Shown here: positions 24,736 to 33,597 of the stretch, piece after piece
How positions within the stretch are numbered: position 1 is the stretch's first letter
How the letters are laid out: each line of letters begins with the position of its first letter
Origin: Streptomyces sp. NBC_01116
GTDB taxonomy: Bacteria; Actinomycetota; Actinomycetes; Streptomycetales; Streptomycetaceae
Reading direction: 5' to 3'
Length of the DNA stretch: 64,000 bases
NCBI RefSeq assembly: GCF_041435495.1
Contig: NZ_CP108644.1
Coordinates: 2,418,001-2,482,000 of the forward strand
Translations under genes and position numbers: made by a program
Notes under the pieces: model-generated
Database searches by the model: none
Told to the model about the DNA's origin: nothing
The model's input: the letters and a program-made list of their open reading frames with translations, nothing else

Positions 24736-26274
24736 GTGACCCTCCTTCTTCCCGCGCTCCAGTCCCCCACCGGCCCGGCAGCCTCCCGGGAGGCCGTCCG
24801 CTTCGGTGACCTGTCCCTGACCTACGGCCGGCTCGCCGAAGCCGCCGACGCGCTCGCCGCCCGCATCGCGGACGCGGGCCGGGTCGCCGTCTGGGCCACC
24901 CCGACGCCGGAGACGGTGATCGCGGTGGTGGCGGCACTGCGGGCCGGCGTCCCGGCCGTACCGCTCAACCCCCGCACCGGAGAACGCGAGTTGGCGCACA
25001 TCCTGGCCGACAGCGAGCCCACGGCCGTGCTCGCGGGGCCGGACGACGCGCTGCCGCCCGCGCTGGAGAAGCCGCGCCGCGTGACCGTGGACGCGCGGCG
25101 GGCGGCAGGCACGCTCGCGGAGGACTCGGCGGGCCGGGCCCTGCCGGCCGAGGAGGACCCCGAGTCCCCCGCCCTCATCGTCTACACCTCCGGCACCACC
25201 GGCCCGCCCAAGGGCGCCGTCCTGCCCCGGCGGGCGGTCGCCGCGTCCCTGGACGCGCTGGAGGACGCCTGGGGGTGGAGCGGCGACGACGTCCTGGTCC
25301 ACGCGCTGCCGCTGTTCCATGTGCACGGGCTGATCCTGGGCGTCCTCGGCCCGTTGCGGCGCGGCGGCTCCGTCCGCCACCTGGGGAGGTTCTCGCCCGA
25401 GGGCGTGGCCCGTGAGCTGGCCTCCGGCGGCACCATGCTGTTCGGGGTGCCGACGATGTACCACCGGCTCGCGGAGGTGCTGGACGGCCCGGCGGGCGGG
25501 AGCGGGCACGGCTCCCCGGCGGACGGACACGGCTCCCCGGAGGGCGGCGAACGGGACGCTCTGGCCGGGGCGCTGGCCGGGGCCCGGCTGCTGGTCTCCG
25601 GATCGGCGGCGCTCCCCGTGCACGACCACGAACGCATCGCGGCGGCGACCGGGCGGCGGGTGATCGAGCGGTACGGGATGACGGAGACCCTGATGAACAC
25701 GGGCATCCGGGCGGACGGCGCCCCGCGCCCCGGCACGGTGGGCCCGCCGCTCGCCGGGGTGGAGCTGCGCCTGGCGGAGGAGGACGGCACGGTGCTCGGC
25801 GAGCCCGGGGCGATCGGTGAGATCCAGGTCCGGGGTCCGAACCTCTTCACCGGCTACCTCAACCGGCCCGACGCGACCGCCGCCGCGCACACGGCGGACG
25901 GCTGGTTCCGTACGGGGGACGTCGGCACGGTCGACGAGGACGGATACGTCACGATCGTCGGGCGCAAGGCCACCGACCTCATCAAGAGCGGCGGCTACAA
26001 GATCGGCGCGGGCGAGATCGAGAACGTGCTGCTCGCCCACCCCGGGGTCCGGGAAGCGGCCGTGACCGGCGAGGAGGATCCGGACCTGGGCGAGCGGGTC
26101 GTGGCCTGGGTGGTCGCGGCCGATCCGGGCTCCCCGCCGACCGCCGAGGAGCTGGCGGACCATGTCGCGGCCCAGCTGGCCCCGCACAAGCGCCCGCGCA
26201 CCGTGCACTACCTGGACGCCCTGCCCCGCAACGACCTGGGCAAGATCATGAAGAGGTCGCTCCGTGCCGGCTGA
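24736..26274 (+). CDS. Acyl-CoA synthetase (AMP-forming)
   Basis: 512 residues from GTG 24736. AMP-binding P-loop ALIVYTSGTTGPPKGAVLPR (about 150-170), A5 motif RVIERYGMTETLMNTG, A7/A8 GWFRTGDVGTVDEDGYVTIVGR and the catalytic Lys in the C-terminal block PRNDLGKIMKRSLR. It activates a carboxylic acid to acyl-AMP and then acyl-CoA; compared with MatB-like enzymes the short N-terminus and RYGMTET are consistent with a malonate or short/medium acid substrate, but the substrate is not certain. The stop overlaps the start of the carboxyltransferase gene by 11 bp, implying a joint pathway. Confidence 0.85.
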   Translation: MTLLLPALQSPTGPAASREAVRFGDLSLTYGRLAEAADALAARIADAGRVAVWATPTPETVIAVVAALRAGVPAVPLNPRTGERELAHILADSEPTAVLAGPDDALPPALEKPRRVTVDARRAAGTLAEDSAGRALPAEEDPESPALIVYTSGTTGPPKGAVLPRRAVAASLDALEDAWGWSGDDVLVHALPLFHVHGLILGVLGPLRRGGSVRHLGRFSPEGVARELASGGTMLFGVPTMYHRLAEVLDGPAGGSGHGSPADGHGSPEGGERDALAGALAGARLLVSGSAALPVHDHERIAAATGRRVIERYGMTETLMNTGIRADGAPRPGTVGPPLAGVELRLAEEDGTVLGEPGAIGEIQVRGPNLFTGYLNRPDATAAAHTADGWFRTGDVGTVDEDGYVTIVGRKATDLIKSGGYKIGAGEIENVLLAHPGVREAAVTGEEDPDLGERVVAWVVAADPGSPPTAEELADHVAAQLAPHKRPRTVHYLDALPRNDLGKIMKRSLRAG

Positions 26275-27613
26275 CTCCCCCGCCCGGGCGACGGCCCGGG
26301 AGACGATCGCGCTGCTCACCGGCGCGGCGGGCTTCACCGAGCACCGGCCGCCGTCGCGCCCCCTGCCGCCGGACGGTCCGCTCGGCTGGGCGGGGTACGA
26401 CGCGGCGCGGGAGCGGGCCCGGAGACGGACCGGCGAGGAGGAGTCCGTCGTCTACGGCACCGGGGTCGTCGGCGACCGCCCGTGCGTGCTGCTCGCCTTC
26501 GAATTCGGTTTCCTGGGCGGCTCGTTGGGCCGGTCGACGGGTGACCGGCTGGCCGCCGCCTACGAGCTGGCGCTGACCCGGCGGCTGCCCCTGCTCGCGC
26601 TCGTCGCCACGGGCGGCAGCCGGATGCAGGAGGGCATGGTCGCGCTGACCCAGCTCCAGCGGGTGGCCGCCGCCTCCACCCGGCTGCGCGCGGCCGGGCT
26701 CCCGCAGATCGCGGTGGTCCGCGACCCGACGACCGGCGGCGGCTGGGCCACGGTGGGGGCGGGCGCCGATGTGGTGCTGGCGCTGCCGGGCGCGCAGGTC
26801 GGCTTCGCCGGGTCCCGGGTGCGGCCGGTCGACGCGGATCCTCACGCCTACGGCGCCGAGGGGCAGTTCGCGGCGGGCCAGGTGGACGCGGTCGTCCCGC
26901 CCGGCGAGCTGGCCGGGGCGCTGACCCACTGGCTGCGCGCGCTCGGCCCGCACGGCGGGCTCCCCGCCGCCCCCGTGCCCCGCGCGCTGTCGGCGGCCCG
27001 GCTGCCGGAGACCGGGCGGGAGGCGGTGGCGGCGGCCCGCGACCCCCGGCGGCCCCGCGCGCAGGCGTATCTCGACGACTACTTCGGCACCCGGCTCCCC
27101 CTGCACGGGGACCGGTGCGGCGGTACGGACCCGGGGCTGCTGTGCGGCTTCGGGCTGCGCGCGGACGGGCTGCCCGTCGCGTACGTCGCCCAGTGCGGGA
27201 CGCCGACCCGCCCGGCCGGCTACCGCGCGGCGGCCCGGACCATCCGGCTGGCGGACCGGCTCGGCGTCCCCGTCCTCACCCTCGTCGACACCCCGGGCGC
27301 GGCCAACGACGCCGAGGCGGAACGGACGGGCGCGGGCGCGGCCATCGCGGACGCCTTCGCGGCGGTCGCCGCGGCCCGGGTGCCGGTGACGACGCTGGTG
27401 ATCGGCGAGGGCGGCTCGGGCGGGGCGCTGGCCCTCGCGGCGCCGGACAACACCCATGTCACGGCGGACAGCTACTTCTCCGTCATCGCCCCGGAACTGG
27501 CCGCCGCGATCCTCAAGCGGCCGCCGTCGGAGACCGGCGCCACCGCCGACCAGCTGCGGCTGCGCCCGCAGGACCTCCTGGAGCTCGGGTTCGCCCGCTC
27601 GATCGTGAGCTGA
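26264..27613 (+). CDS. Fused AccD-AccA-type carboxyltransferase
   Basis: 449 residues from GTG 26264. The N-terminal half (about 50-235) follows AccD, with ATGGSRMQEGMVALTQLQRV in place of SGGARMQEG, but it lacks the zinc-ribbon that begins AccD in most bacteria. The C-terminal half follows AccA: LHGDRCGGTDPGLLCGFG, LGVPVLTLVDTPGAAND and VIGEGGSGGALALAAPDN. Such fusions catalyse transfer of CO2 from carboxybiotin to an acyl-CoA. No biotin carrier or biotin carboxylase gene is adjacent, so it would have to borrow these from elsewhere. Its overlap with the acyl-CoA synthetase suggests that the synthetase's product is its substrate. Confidence 0.8.
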   Translation: MPADSPARATARETIALLTGAAGFTEHRPPSRPLPPDGPLGWAGYDAARERARRRTGEEESVVYGTGVVGDRPCVLLAFEFGFLGGSLGRSTGDRLAAAYELALTRRLPLLALVATGGSRMQEGMVALTQLQRVAAASTRLRAAGLPQIAVVRDPTTGGGWATVGAGADVVLALPGAQVGFAGSRVRPVDADPHAYGAEGQFAAGQVDAVVPPGELAGALTHWLRALGPHGGLPAAPVPRALSAARLPETGREAVAAARDPRRPRAQAYLDDYFGTRLPLHGDRCGGTDPGLLCGFGLRADGLPVAYVAQCGTPTRPAGYRAAARTIRLADRLGVPVLTLVDTPGAANDAEAERTGAGAAIADAFAAVAAARVPVTTLVIGEGGSGGALALAAPDNTHVTADSYFSVIAPELAAAILKRPPSETGATADQLRLRPQDLLELGFARSIVS

Positions 27614-27678
27614 GCGGGCGGCACCGCCCGGACGTCCGGCCGGGGCCGGGGCCGGGGCGCTGGAGCCGCGGGCCGGGG

Positions 27679-28953
27679 CTACGGCTGCGGGTCGTGGGCG
27701 TCGTAGCGGGCGAAGGCGCGCCATTTCAGCGCGAGGAGGGCCACGCCGGTCACGCAGAGGACGCCGCCGCCGGTGATGGCGACGGCGGGGGTGGCGAGGT
27801 CGGCGACCGAGCCCGCCAGGAAGTCACCGAGGCGGGGGCCGCCCGCCACGACGACGATGAAGACGCCCTGGAGCCGGCCGCGCATCTCGTCGGGCACGGC
27901 CGCCTGGAGCATCGTGTTGCGGAAGACCATGGAGATGGTGTCCGCGCATCCGGCGAGCGCCAGGAACAGCAGCCCGAGCCAGAGGTTGCGGGTGAGCCCG
28001 AAGACGGCGATGGCCACGCCCCACGAGCCGACGGCCAGCAGGACGGCGAGTCCGTGCCGCCGGATCCGGCCGAGCCAGCCGGAGAACACGCCGCCGAGCA
28101 GCGCGCCGAGGGCCGGTGCGGCGACGAGCATGCCGGTGGTCCGCGCGTCACCCCCGTACCAGAGGACGGCGATGGCCGGGAAGAGGGCGCGGGGATGGGC
28201 GAGGACCATGGCGCACAGGTCGGTGAAGAAGGTCATCCGCAGGTTCGGCCGGGTCCCGAGGAAACGCAGCCCGTCCAGGACGGAGGCCCGCTTGCCCGTG
28301 CCGCCGTCCTGCCGCTCGGGCAGCATCGAGGGCAGCCGCCACATCGCGTACAGGGAGGCGGTGAAGCAGACGGCGTCCACGGTGTACGCCGAGCGGTAGC
28401 CCCACCAGCCGACGATCAGGCCGCCCAGCATCGGGCCGACGAGCATGCCCGTGGTGCTGGTGATGGAGTTCAGCGCGTTGGCGGCGGGCAGCTGCTCGGC
28501 CGGCAGCAGCCGGGCCATCATCGAGGCGCGGGCCGGTGCGTTGAGGGCGAAGCAGACGGCCTGGAGGGCGACGACCGCGTACAGCAGCCCGACCCGTTCG
28601 ACGCCCGCGACCGTCGCCGCCACCAGGACGAGGGAGAGGAGAAACGATCCGGTCGCGCTGAACAGGCCGAGCTTGCGCCGGTCGACGGTGTCCGCGACGG
28701 CCCCGCCGTAGAGCCCGAAGACGACCAGTGGCACGAGCGAGCAGAATCCGATGAGCCCCACGGAGAACGCGGACCCGGTGATGTCGTAGACCTGGAGCGA
28801 GACCGCCAGCGACGTCATGCCCTGGCCGATCCAGGAGACGGTGTTGCCGAACCAGAGCCGCCGGTAGTCGGGGGAGAGCCGCAGCGGGGTGAGGTCGGCG
28901 AATATGGGGCTGCGGCGCCCGGGCTGCTCGGTCGCTTCGGTCGTTTCGGTCAC
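27679..28953 (-). CDS. MFS exporter, EntS-like (MFS_3)
   Basis: 424 residues from GTG 28953 (VTETTEATEQPGRRSPIFAD). Twelve hydrophobic segments. The opening YRRLWFGNTVSWIGQGMTSL and the loop GGAVADTVDRRKLGLFSA are typical of the enterobactin-exporter-like MFS_3 group. The group also includes many drug exporters. The gene is divergent from a siderophore-type N-acetyltransferase (29159), which supports a siderophore-related role, but no siderophore synthetase is present in the window. Confidence 0.75.
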   Translation of the reverse strand: MTETTEATEQPGRRSPIFADLTPLRLSPDYRRLWFGNTVSWIGQGMTSLAVSLQVYDITGSAFSVGLIGFCSLVPLVVFGLYGGAVADTVDRRKLGLFSATGSFLLSLVLVAATVAGVERVGLLYAVVALQAVCFALNAPARASMMARLLPAEQLPAANALNSITSTTGMLVGPMLGGLIVGWWGYRSAYTVDAVCFTASLYAMWRLPSMLPERQDGGTGKRASVLDGLRFLGTRPNLRMTFFTDLCAMVLAHPRALFPAIAVLWYGGDARTTGMLVAAPALGALLGGVFSGWLGRIRRHGLAVLLAVGSWGVAIAVFGLTRNLWLGLLFLALAGCADTISMVFRNTMLQAAVPDEMRGRLQGVFIVVVAGGPRLGDFLAGSVADLATPAVAITGGGVLCVTGVALLALKWRAFARYDAHDPQP

Positions 28954-29077
28954 AGGGGATGGTAGCCGCGCCCGCTCCGGAACCGCCCGCCCTCGCCTCG
29001 CGGTACGCCCGGAATCCACGGGTCGAGCGCCGCGCCGCCGGTACCGCACCGCCCGGTACACCGGATTCGGCCGCTCC

Positions 29078-29106
29078 TTGACGGGTCCTTCCTCTTGATC
29101 AAGGCT
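29078..29106 (+). promoter_or_regulatory. Candidate promoter with palindrome upstream of the acetyltransferase
   Basis: TTGACG (29078-29083) and AAGGCT (29101-29106) are separated by 17 bp. The perfect palindrome CTTGATCAAG (29094-29103) overlaps the -10 element, which suggests an operator. No classical 19-bp iron box (the TTAGGTTAGGCTAACCTAA type) was found here, so iron control is not demonstrated. Confidence 0.4.
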
Positions 29107-29158
29107 GGTCGGCACGGAGGCCGAGGGAGCACACACACGTACAGGAGAGAGGAGAGCT

Positions 29159-29767
29159 GTGATCGCCGACCGACTGGAGCTGCCCACGCCCTGGGCCGCC
29201 CGTCCGCTCAGCGGCACCACCGAGGAGGGCCGCCTGCTGTCCCGCTGGATGGGCCAGGAGTACCTGGTGGAGACCTGGCACCAGGAATGGCCCCCGGAGC
29301 GCTGGAGTGACGAGCTGCGCCGGCTGCACGGGAGCGAGACGGGCGGGCCGTTCCTGATCACGTACGAGGGCAGGCAGTTCGCCTACATCGAGGTCTACCG
29401 TCCGCTGCACTCCAATATCGCCTCCTTCCAGTCCTGGAGCCGGCACGACCTCGGCTTCCACCTGGCGATCGTCGACCGGGCACTGACCGGGCGCGGCCTG
29501 GGCACGGTGTTCGTGTCGGACCTGGTGCGGACGCTGTTCCGCTGCTTCCCCGAGGCGGAACGCGTCGCCGCCGAGCCCGACGTACGCAACCTGGCCTGCC
29601 GCAGGGTGATGGAGCGGGCCGGGATGGCCTTGGTGAGAACGGTGCAACTGCCGCACAAGGAGGCGGCCCTCCACGTGTGTCCCCGGGCCGGGGTCCTGCC
29701 CGGGCCGGAGCCGGACGGCGTCGCGACGCCTCACGGCGACCGGCCGGAGGCCCGGCACCCGGCCTGA
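29159..29767 (+). CDS. GNAT acetyltransferase, siderophore-biosynthesis type
   Basis: 202 residues from GTG 29159, behind a GGAGAG ribosome site. The region FAYIEVYRPLHSNIASFQSW and the acceptor loop HDLGFHLAIVDRALTGRGLG match the Acetyltransf_8 family that acylates N-hydroxylated amines or lysines (AlcB/RhbD/DesC/MbtK-like). The final blocks AAEPDVRNLACRRVMERAGM hold the usual C-terminal signature of this group. The last 30 residues are unconserved. No hydroxylase or NIS synthetase accompanies it, so it may act alone or with distant partners. Divergent from an MFS exporter. Confidence 0.75.
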   Translation: MIADRLELPTPWAARPLSGTTEEGRLLSRWMGQEYLVETWHQEWPPERWSDELRRLHGSETGGPFLITYEGRQFAYIEVYRPLHSNIASFQSWSRHDLGFHLAIVDRALTGRGLGTVFVSDLVRTLFRCFPEAERVAAEPDVRNLACRRVMERAGMALVRTVQLPHKEAALHVCPRAGVLPGPEPDGVATPHGDRPEARHPA

Positions 29768-29925
29768 GGTCCCTCGTACCGCCCCGCGGGGCCTGCCGGG
29801 TCGCACCGGCGGGCCCCGCAGGGCGCGCAGTACGCTGACCGATCGCTTGATCCCGGGAGATCCAGGGGCTTCGCCCGCCGTGCCCGCCGCACCCGCCGTA
29901 CCCCTCCGATTCCGCCGAGGTCGTC

Positions 29926-29979
29926 CGCCTGCGCCTGCGCCTCTGCCTCTGCCTCTGCCTCTGCCTCTGCCTCTGCCTC
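29926..29979. repeat. Hexanucleotide microsatellite upstream of a lipoprotein start
   Basis: Six perfect tandem copies of CTCTGC occupy 29941-29976, preceded by two degenerate CCTGCG units (from 29926). The repeat ends about 15 bp before the TTG start of the lipoprotein gene, immediately before its AAAGG ribosome site. Copy-number change by slippage would alter leader length in steps of 6 without disturbing the reading frame. Confidence 0.8.
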
Positions 29980-29994
29980 GAAAGGCTTCTCCCG

Positions 29995-30555
29995 TTGTCT
30001 GCCCCCGCGTCTCTTCCGCGTCACCGGTTCATCGGCGCGGCCGCGTCCCTGTCGGCCGCCGTCGCTCTCGCCGCCACCCTGTCGGGATGCTCCGGCGACG
30101 AACCGCCCGAGAAGGCGTACACCGTGCCCGCATCCCTGTGCGGGATCACGGTGGACCCCGCACTGGTGAAGGCCGTACTGCCCGGCGGGGACTCCCTCAC
30201 CACGGCCGTCCAGAAGCCGAACGGCGGAACGATCCGCTGCAACCTGTCCGTGGACGGCAAACTGGTCCTCAGCCTCGCGCAGGCCTGGTGGAGTGAGCGG
30301 CAGACCACGGCGGCGGTCGCGCAGGCGTACCCCGGCACGGGCGACGGGACGATGTCGGAAGACGGACGCTTCGTCCACACCGGGAAAGCCGGCGTGGGCA
30401 AGACCGTGCCCTCCTGCCAGGCTTCGGAGCACCCGGAGCAGGACCTCTACATCACGGTCGAGACCCGCGACTCCGGCATCGACGACCCGGCCGCCATCGA
30501 GGAACTGCTCGTCGCCTACACCGGGGCGGTCGAGGGGACAGCCGCCTGCGGGTGA
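29995..30555 (+). CDS. Putative lipoprotein of unknown function
   Basis: 186 residues starting at TTG 29995 (AAAGG about 9 bp upstream); no better in-frame start was seen. The signal peptide ends at a lipobox (LAATLSGCSGDE, Cys at about 32). The mature part has two further Cys in CGITVDPAL and IRCNLSVDGK, plus VPSCQASEHPEQDLY and a final AACG, probably two disulfides. The pattern resembles DUF3558-like exported lipoproteins but I cannot assign it firmly. A hexanucleotide repeat precedes it. Confidence 0.65.
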   Translation: MSAPASLPRHRFIGAAASLSAAVALAATLSGCSGDEPPEKAYTVPASLCGITVDPALVKAVLPGGDSLTTAVQKPNGGTIRCNLSVDGKLVLSLAQAWWSERQTTAAVAQAYPGTGDGTMSEDGRFVHTGKAGVGKTVPSCQASEHPEQDLYITVETRDSGIDDPAAIEELLVAYTGAVEGTAACG

Positions 30556-30606
30556 CCCCGCCCGGCGTACAGGGGGCGTCCGGCCGACGATGCGGCCGCG
30601 CGCCCC

Positions 30607-31227
30607 TCAGCGCTGTCCGGCCGGCTGCCGCACCAGGGAGTCCCACAGGGCCACGGCGTGGTCCACGGTGGAGCGGAGCCGTTCCAGGGGCACGCCGTCC
30701 CGGGCCTCGATCGACAGCCCGTGCAGAATGGTCGCGTAGAAGGCGGCGATCGCGCGGACGTCCGTCCCCGGCGCCAACTCCCCCTCCTCCACGGCCCGCT
30801 CCAGCCGCTTCTCCAGCCCCGCCACCGAGGTCCGCCGCCACTGGGCCAGATGCTCGGCGACCTGCCTGTTCTGGTACGAGCAGTTCGTGGCCGACAGCAC
30901 GATCATGCAGCCGCTGGGCGTCTCCGGGTCGGTGAAGGTGTCGATGTTGCCGCGCAGCATGGCCTCCACCGCCGCCCGCGCCGTCGGCGCCTCGCGCAGC
31001 GCCCGGTTGGTCGCCGAGCCCGCCGTGCGGTCGTAGAGCGAGACGGCCTCGCGGAACAACTGCTCTTTCGAGCCAAAGGTGTTGTACAGGCTGGCGGAGT
31101 TGATGCCCATGGCGGCGGTCAGGTCCGTGAGCTTCGTGCCCTCGTACCCGAAATCCCAGAACGTCTCCATCGCGCGCCGCAGCGCTGAGGCGCGGTCGAA
31201 CGCGCGCGGTCGGCCTCTTTCGGCCAT
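30607..31227 (-). CDS. TetR/AcrR family regulator
   Basis: 206 residues from ATG 31227 (MAERGRPRAFDRASALRRAM) behind a GAGGAGG ribosome site. The TetR HTH lies at about residues 25-50 (TDLTAAMGINSASLYNTFGS). The C-terminal ligand domain is of the type often found in regulators of SDR and efflux genes (SGCMIVLSATNCSYQNR). Divergent from an SDR gene with 100 bp between; the set SDR-SMR downstream is probably its regulon. Confidence 0.85.
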   Translation of the reverse strand: MAERGRPRAFDRASALRRAMETFWDFGYEGTKLTDLTAAMGINSASLYNTFGSKEQLFREAVSLYDRTAGSATNRALREAPTARAAVEAMLRGNIDTFTDPETPSGCMIVLSATNCSYQNRQVAEHLAQWRRTSVAGLEKRLERAVEEGELAPGTDVRAIAAFYATILHGLSIEARDGVPLERLRSTVDHAVALWDSLVRQPAGQR

Positions 31228-31327
31228 GTCTGCCTCCTCGGAGCTGGGTTGACCCCCGGTCATCATGCCTGTTTAGTATTTCTGGATCGTCCGACCTAGA
31301 TATCAACCCTAGCGTGATGGGAGCGAG

Positions 31328-32068
31328 ATGCCTCAGCTTGCGGGCAAGGTGGCACTGGTGACCGGAGGAAGCCGCGGTATCGGTGCCGCGACCGCCCTCC
31401 GACTGGCGGAGGAGGGCGCGGACGTCGCCCTGACGTATGTGAGCGCGGCCGACAGGGCCCAGGAGGTCGTCAAGGCGATCGAGGCCCTCGGACGCAGGGG
31501 CCTGGCCATCCGGGCCGACAGCGGGGACCCGGCGGCCGTCGTCCGGTCCGTCGAGCGGACCGCGGCGGAGCTCGGCCGGCTCGACATCCTGGTGAACAAC
31601 GCCGGAGTCTTCCCCTACGGCCCGATCGAGGGCGTGACGCTGGAGGAGATCGACCGCACGCTGGCCGTCCACGTGCGCGCCGTCTTCCTGGCCACCCAGG
31701 CGGCCATCCCCCACCTGGGACACGGCGGCCGCATCATCAGCATCGGCAGCTGCTGGGCCACCCGCGTGCCGGTGCCGGACGTGACGCTGTACGCCATGAG
31801 CAAGTCGGCGCTGATCGGCTTCACCAAGGGCCTGGCCCACGACGTGGCTCCCAGGGGCATCACCGCGAACATCGTGGATCCCGGGCCCACCGTCACCGAC
31901 ATGAACCCGGACGGCACGGACGAGGCCGAGGAGGAGCGTCTGAGGACCGCGGCGAAGGTGCTGGGCGCGGGGGCCGACACCGCGAAGGCCGTGGCCTTCC
32001 TCGCCGGTCCGGACGCCCAGTGGATCACCGGCACCTCCCTGGCGGTCGACGGTGGCTACACCGCCTGA
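31328..32068 (+). CDS. SDR family oxidoreductase
   Basis: 246 residues, classical SDR: cofactor loop VTGGSRGIGAATALRLAEEG, NNAGVFPYGP, and catalytic tetrad Ser in ISIGSCWATRV with YAMSKSALIG (Tyr and Lys). It closes with GTSLAVDGGYTA. Arg/Ser residues after the loop are consistent with NADP(H). The substrate is unknown. It is under likely control of the divergent TetR protein; an SMR exporter follows 103 bp downstream. Confidence 0.85.
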   Translation: MPQLAGKVALVTGGSRGIGAATALRLAEEGADVALTYVSAADRAQEVVKAIEALGRRGLAIRADSGDPAAVVRSVERTAAELGRLDILVNNAGVFPYGPIEGVTLEEIDRTLAVHVRAVFLATQAAIPHLGHGGRIISIGSCWATRVPVPDVTLYAMSKSALIGFTKGLAHDVAPRGITANIVDPGPTVTDMNPDGTDEAEEERLRTAAKVLGAGADTAKAVAFLAGPDAQWITGTSLAVDGGYTA

Positions 32069-32171
32069 CCTCGACGGGTCCGCCGGACGGCGGCGTGGAG
32101 GAGCAGGAGGGGAGCGACGGCGCGTCGCCGTGGCCACCGCCAGAACAGTGACACCGATGGGAGGAGGAGCG

Positions 32172-32486
32172 ATGGCCTGGGTGATCCTGACGGCGGCCGG
32201 TCTCCTGGAGATCGTCTGGGCCCTGGCCCTGAAGGAATCGAACGGCTTCACCAGGCTCTGGCCCAGCGTCATCGGCGTCTCCTTCGCCCTGCTGAGCTTC
32301 GTACTGCTGACCTTCGCCCTGCGGGAGGTGCCGGTCGGCACGGGTTACGCGGTCTGGGTCGGCATCGGTGCGGCGGGGGTCGTCACCGCCGGCGTCGTCC
32401 AGGGCGAAGCCGCGTCCGCGGCCCGGCTGGCCTGTGTCGTGGCGATCATCGCCGGGGTGGTGGGGCTGAGGCTTCTGGAGGCTTGA
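32172..32486 (+). CDS. Small multidrug resistance protein, SugE/Gdx type
   Basis: 104 residues, four transmembrane helices, behind a GGGAGGAGGAG ribosome site. The essential glutamate is Glu13 in AAGLLEIVWALALK, and helix 3 carries VPVGTGYAVWVGIGAAGVV. The opening WVILTAAGLLEIVWA and the LKESNGFTRLWPS loop follow SugE/Gdx rather than EmrE. Gdx proteins export guanidinium and SugE proteins some quaternary ammonium compounds. No guanidine riboswitch was recognised upstream. Third gene of the TetR-SDR-SMR set. Confidence 0.8.
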   Translation: MAWVILTAAGLLEIVWALALKESNGFTRLWPSVIGVSFALLSFVLLTFALREVPVGTGYAVWVGIGAAGVVTAGVVQGEAASAARLACVVAIIAGVVGLRLLEA

Positions 32487-32553
32487 GCCGGTGGCGGTGT
32501 CCGGTGGGCGAAGATGGGGTGCCCCGTCCTCAGCCCGCAAGGAGTGCCCGTCG

Positions 32554-33597
32554 ATGCCCACCTCCGGTCCCGGTTCGCGGCCACCGACGATCGCCGATGT
32601 CGCGCGGCTCGCCGAGGTGTCGCGTACGACGGTCTCCCACGCCCTCAACGGGATCGGCAAGGTCGATCCGCGGACCAGGGAACGCATCAAGCGGGTCGCC
32701 GCCGAGCTGGGCTACCGGCCCAACCTCCGGGCCCAGCGGCTGCGCCGGGGGGAGGCGAAGGCGATCGCGCTGGCCTCCTCGATGCCGTTCGCGGTGGCCG
32801 GTGGGCCGTCGCGGCTCGGGTTCTACATGGAGATCGCCGCCGCCGCCGCGGAGAGCGCGCTGCTGCACGGCTACGCGCTGGTGCTCGTACCGCCCGTGCA
32901 GTCGGGGTCCGCCCTCTACTCCGTCGACATCGACGGCGCCATCGTCGTCGAGCCGGACGTGGACGACGCCGCCGCGGCGCAGTTGACGGAGCGGGGCCTG
33001 CCCTATGTGTCGCTCGGCCGGCCGGTGTCGCCGGACGACACGTCGCCGTACGTCGATCTGCGCGGCGGGCCGGTCGCCGAGCTGCTGTTCGCACACCTGC
33101 GGGAGCAGGGCGCCCGGCGGCCCGCGCTGATCGTCGGCTCCGGATCACGCCACTCGTCGGTCGACGCGCGCGCCGCGTACGAGCGGGTCGCCGAGCGGTA
33201 CGGCTGGGAGCCCGTCGTGGCGAGCGCCCCGGAGGCGGGCGGCGAGCAGGCCGGGTACGAGAGCTGTGCCGCCCTGCTGGCCGCGCACCCCGGGACCGAC
33301 GCGGTCTGCGCGCTGGTGGACGCGTTCGCGGTGGGCGCGGTGCGGGCGATCCGGGACAGCGGGCGGTCCGTACCGGGCGACGTCATGGTCGTCACCCGCT
33401 ACGACGGGCTGCGTGCGCGCACCTGCGAGCCGCCGCTGACCGCCGTGGACCTTCATCTGGACCGTGCGGCGGCCGCCGCGGTGGAGCTGCTGCTCGGCCG
33501 GCTGCGCGGCGAGGGCGCCGCCGCCGCGATGGCGACGGCGCCCGAGCCGCGGGTCGTTCCGCGTGCCTCGTCGCTCCGGGTCACAGCCCCAGCATGA
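32554..33597 (+). CDS. LacI family transcriptional regulator
   Basis: 347 residues from ATG 32554 (AAGGAG ribosome site). LacI HTH PTIADVARLAEVSRTTVSHA (about 10-30) and hinge KRVAAELGYRPNLRAQRLRR, followed by a periplasmic-binding-protein-like ligand domain (about 65-340; VPPVQSGSALYSVDIDGAIV, LREQGARRPALIVGSG). Its last 17 bp overlap convergently with the permease gene that begins the leftward catabolic operon. The tandem CCAAATCGATTTGG palindromes upstream of that operon have the central-CG form typical of LacI operators, so this is the probable repressor. Confidence 0.85.
   Translation: MPTSGPGSRPPTIADVARLAEVSRTTVSHALNGIGKVDPRTRERIKRVAAELGYRPNLRAQRLRRGEAKAIALASSMPFAVAGGPSRLGFYMEIAAAAAESALLHGYALVLVPPVQSGSALYSVDIDGAIVVEPDVDDAAAAQLTERGLPYVSLGRPVSPDDTSPYVDLRGGPVAELLFAHLREQGARRPALIVGSGSRHSSVDARAAYERVAERYGWEPVVASAPEAGGEQAGYESCAALLAAHPGTDAVCALVDAFAVGAVRAIRDSGRSVPGDVMVVTRYDGLRARTCEPPLTAVDLHLDRAAAAAVELLLGRLRGEGAAAAMATAPEPRVVPRASSLRVTAPA

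Noticed and set aside
29731..30432. Minus-strand frame with an EAEAEA repeat
   Set aside because: It is the reverse translation of the CTCTGC microsatellite and of the lipoprotein gene; no start or homology support.
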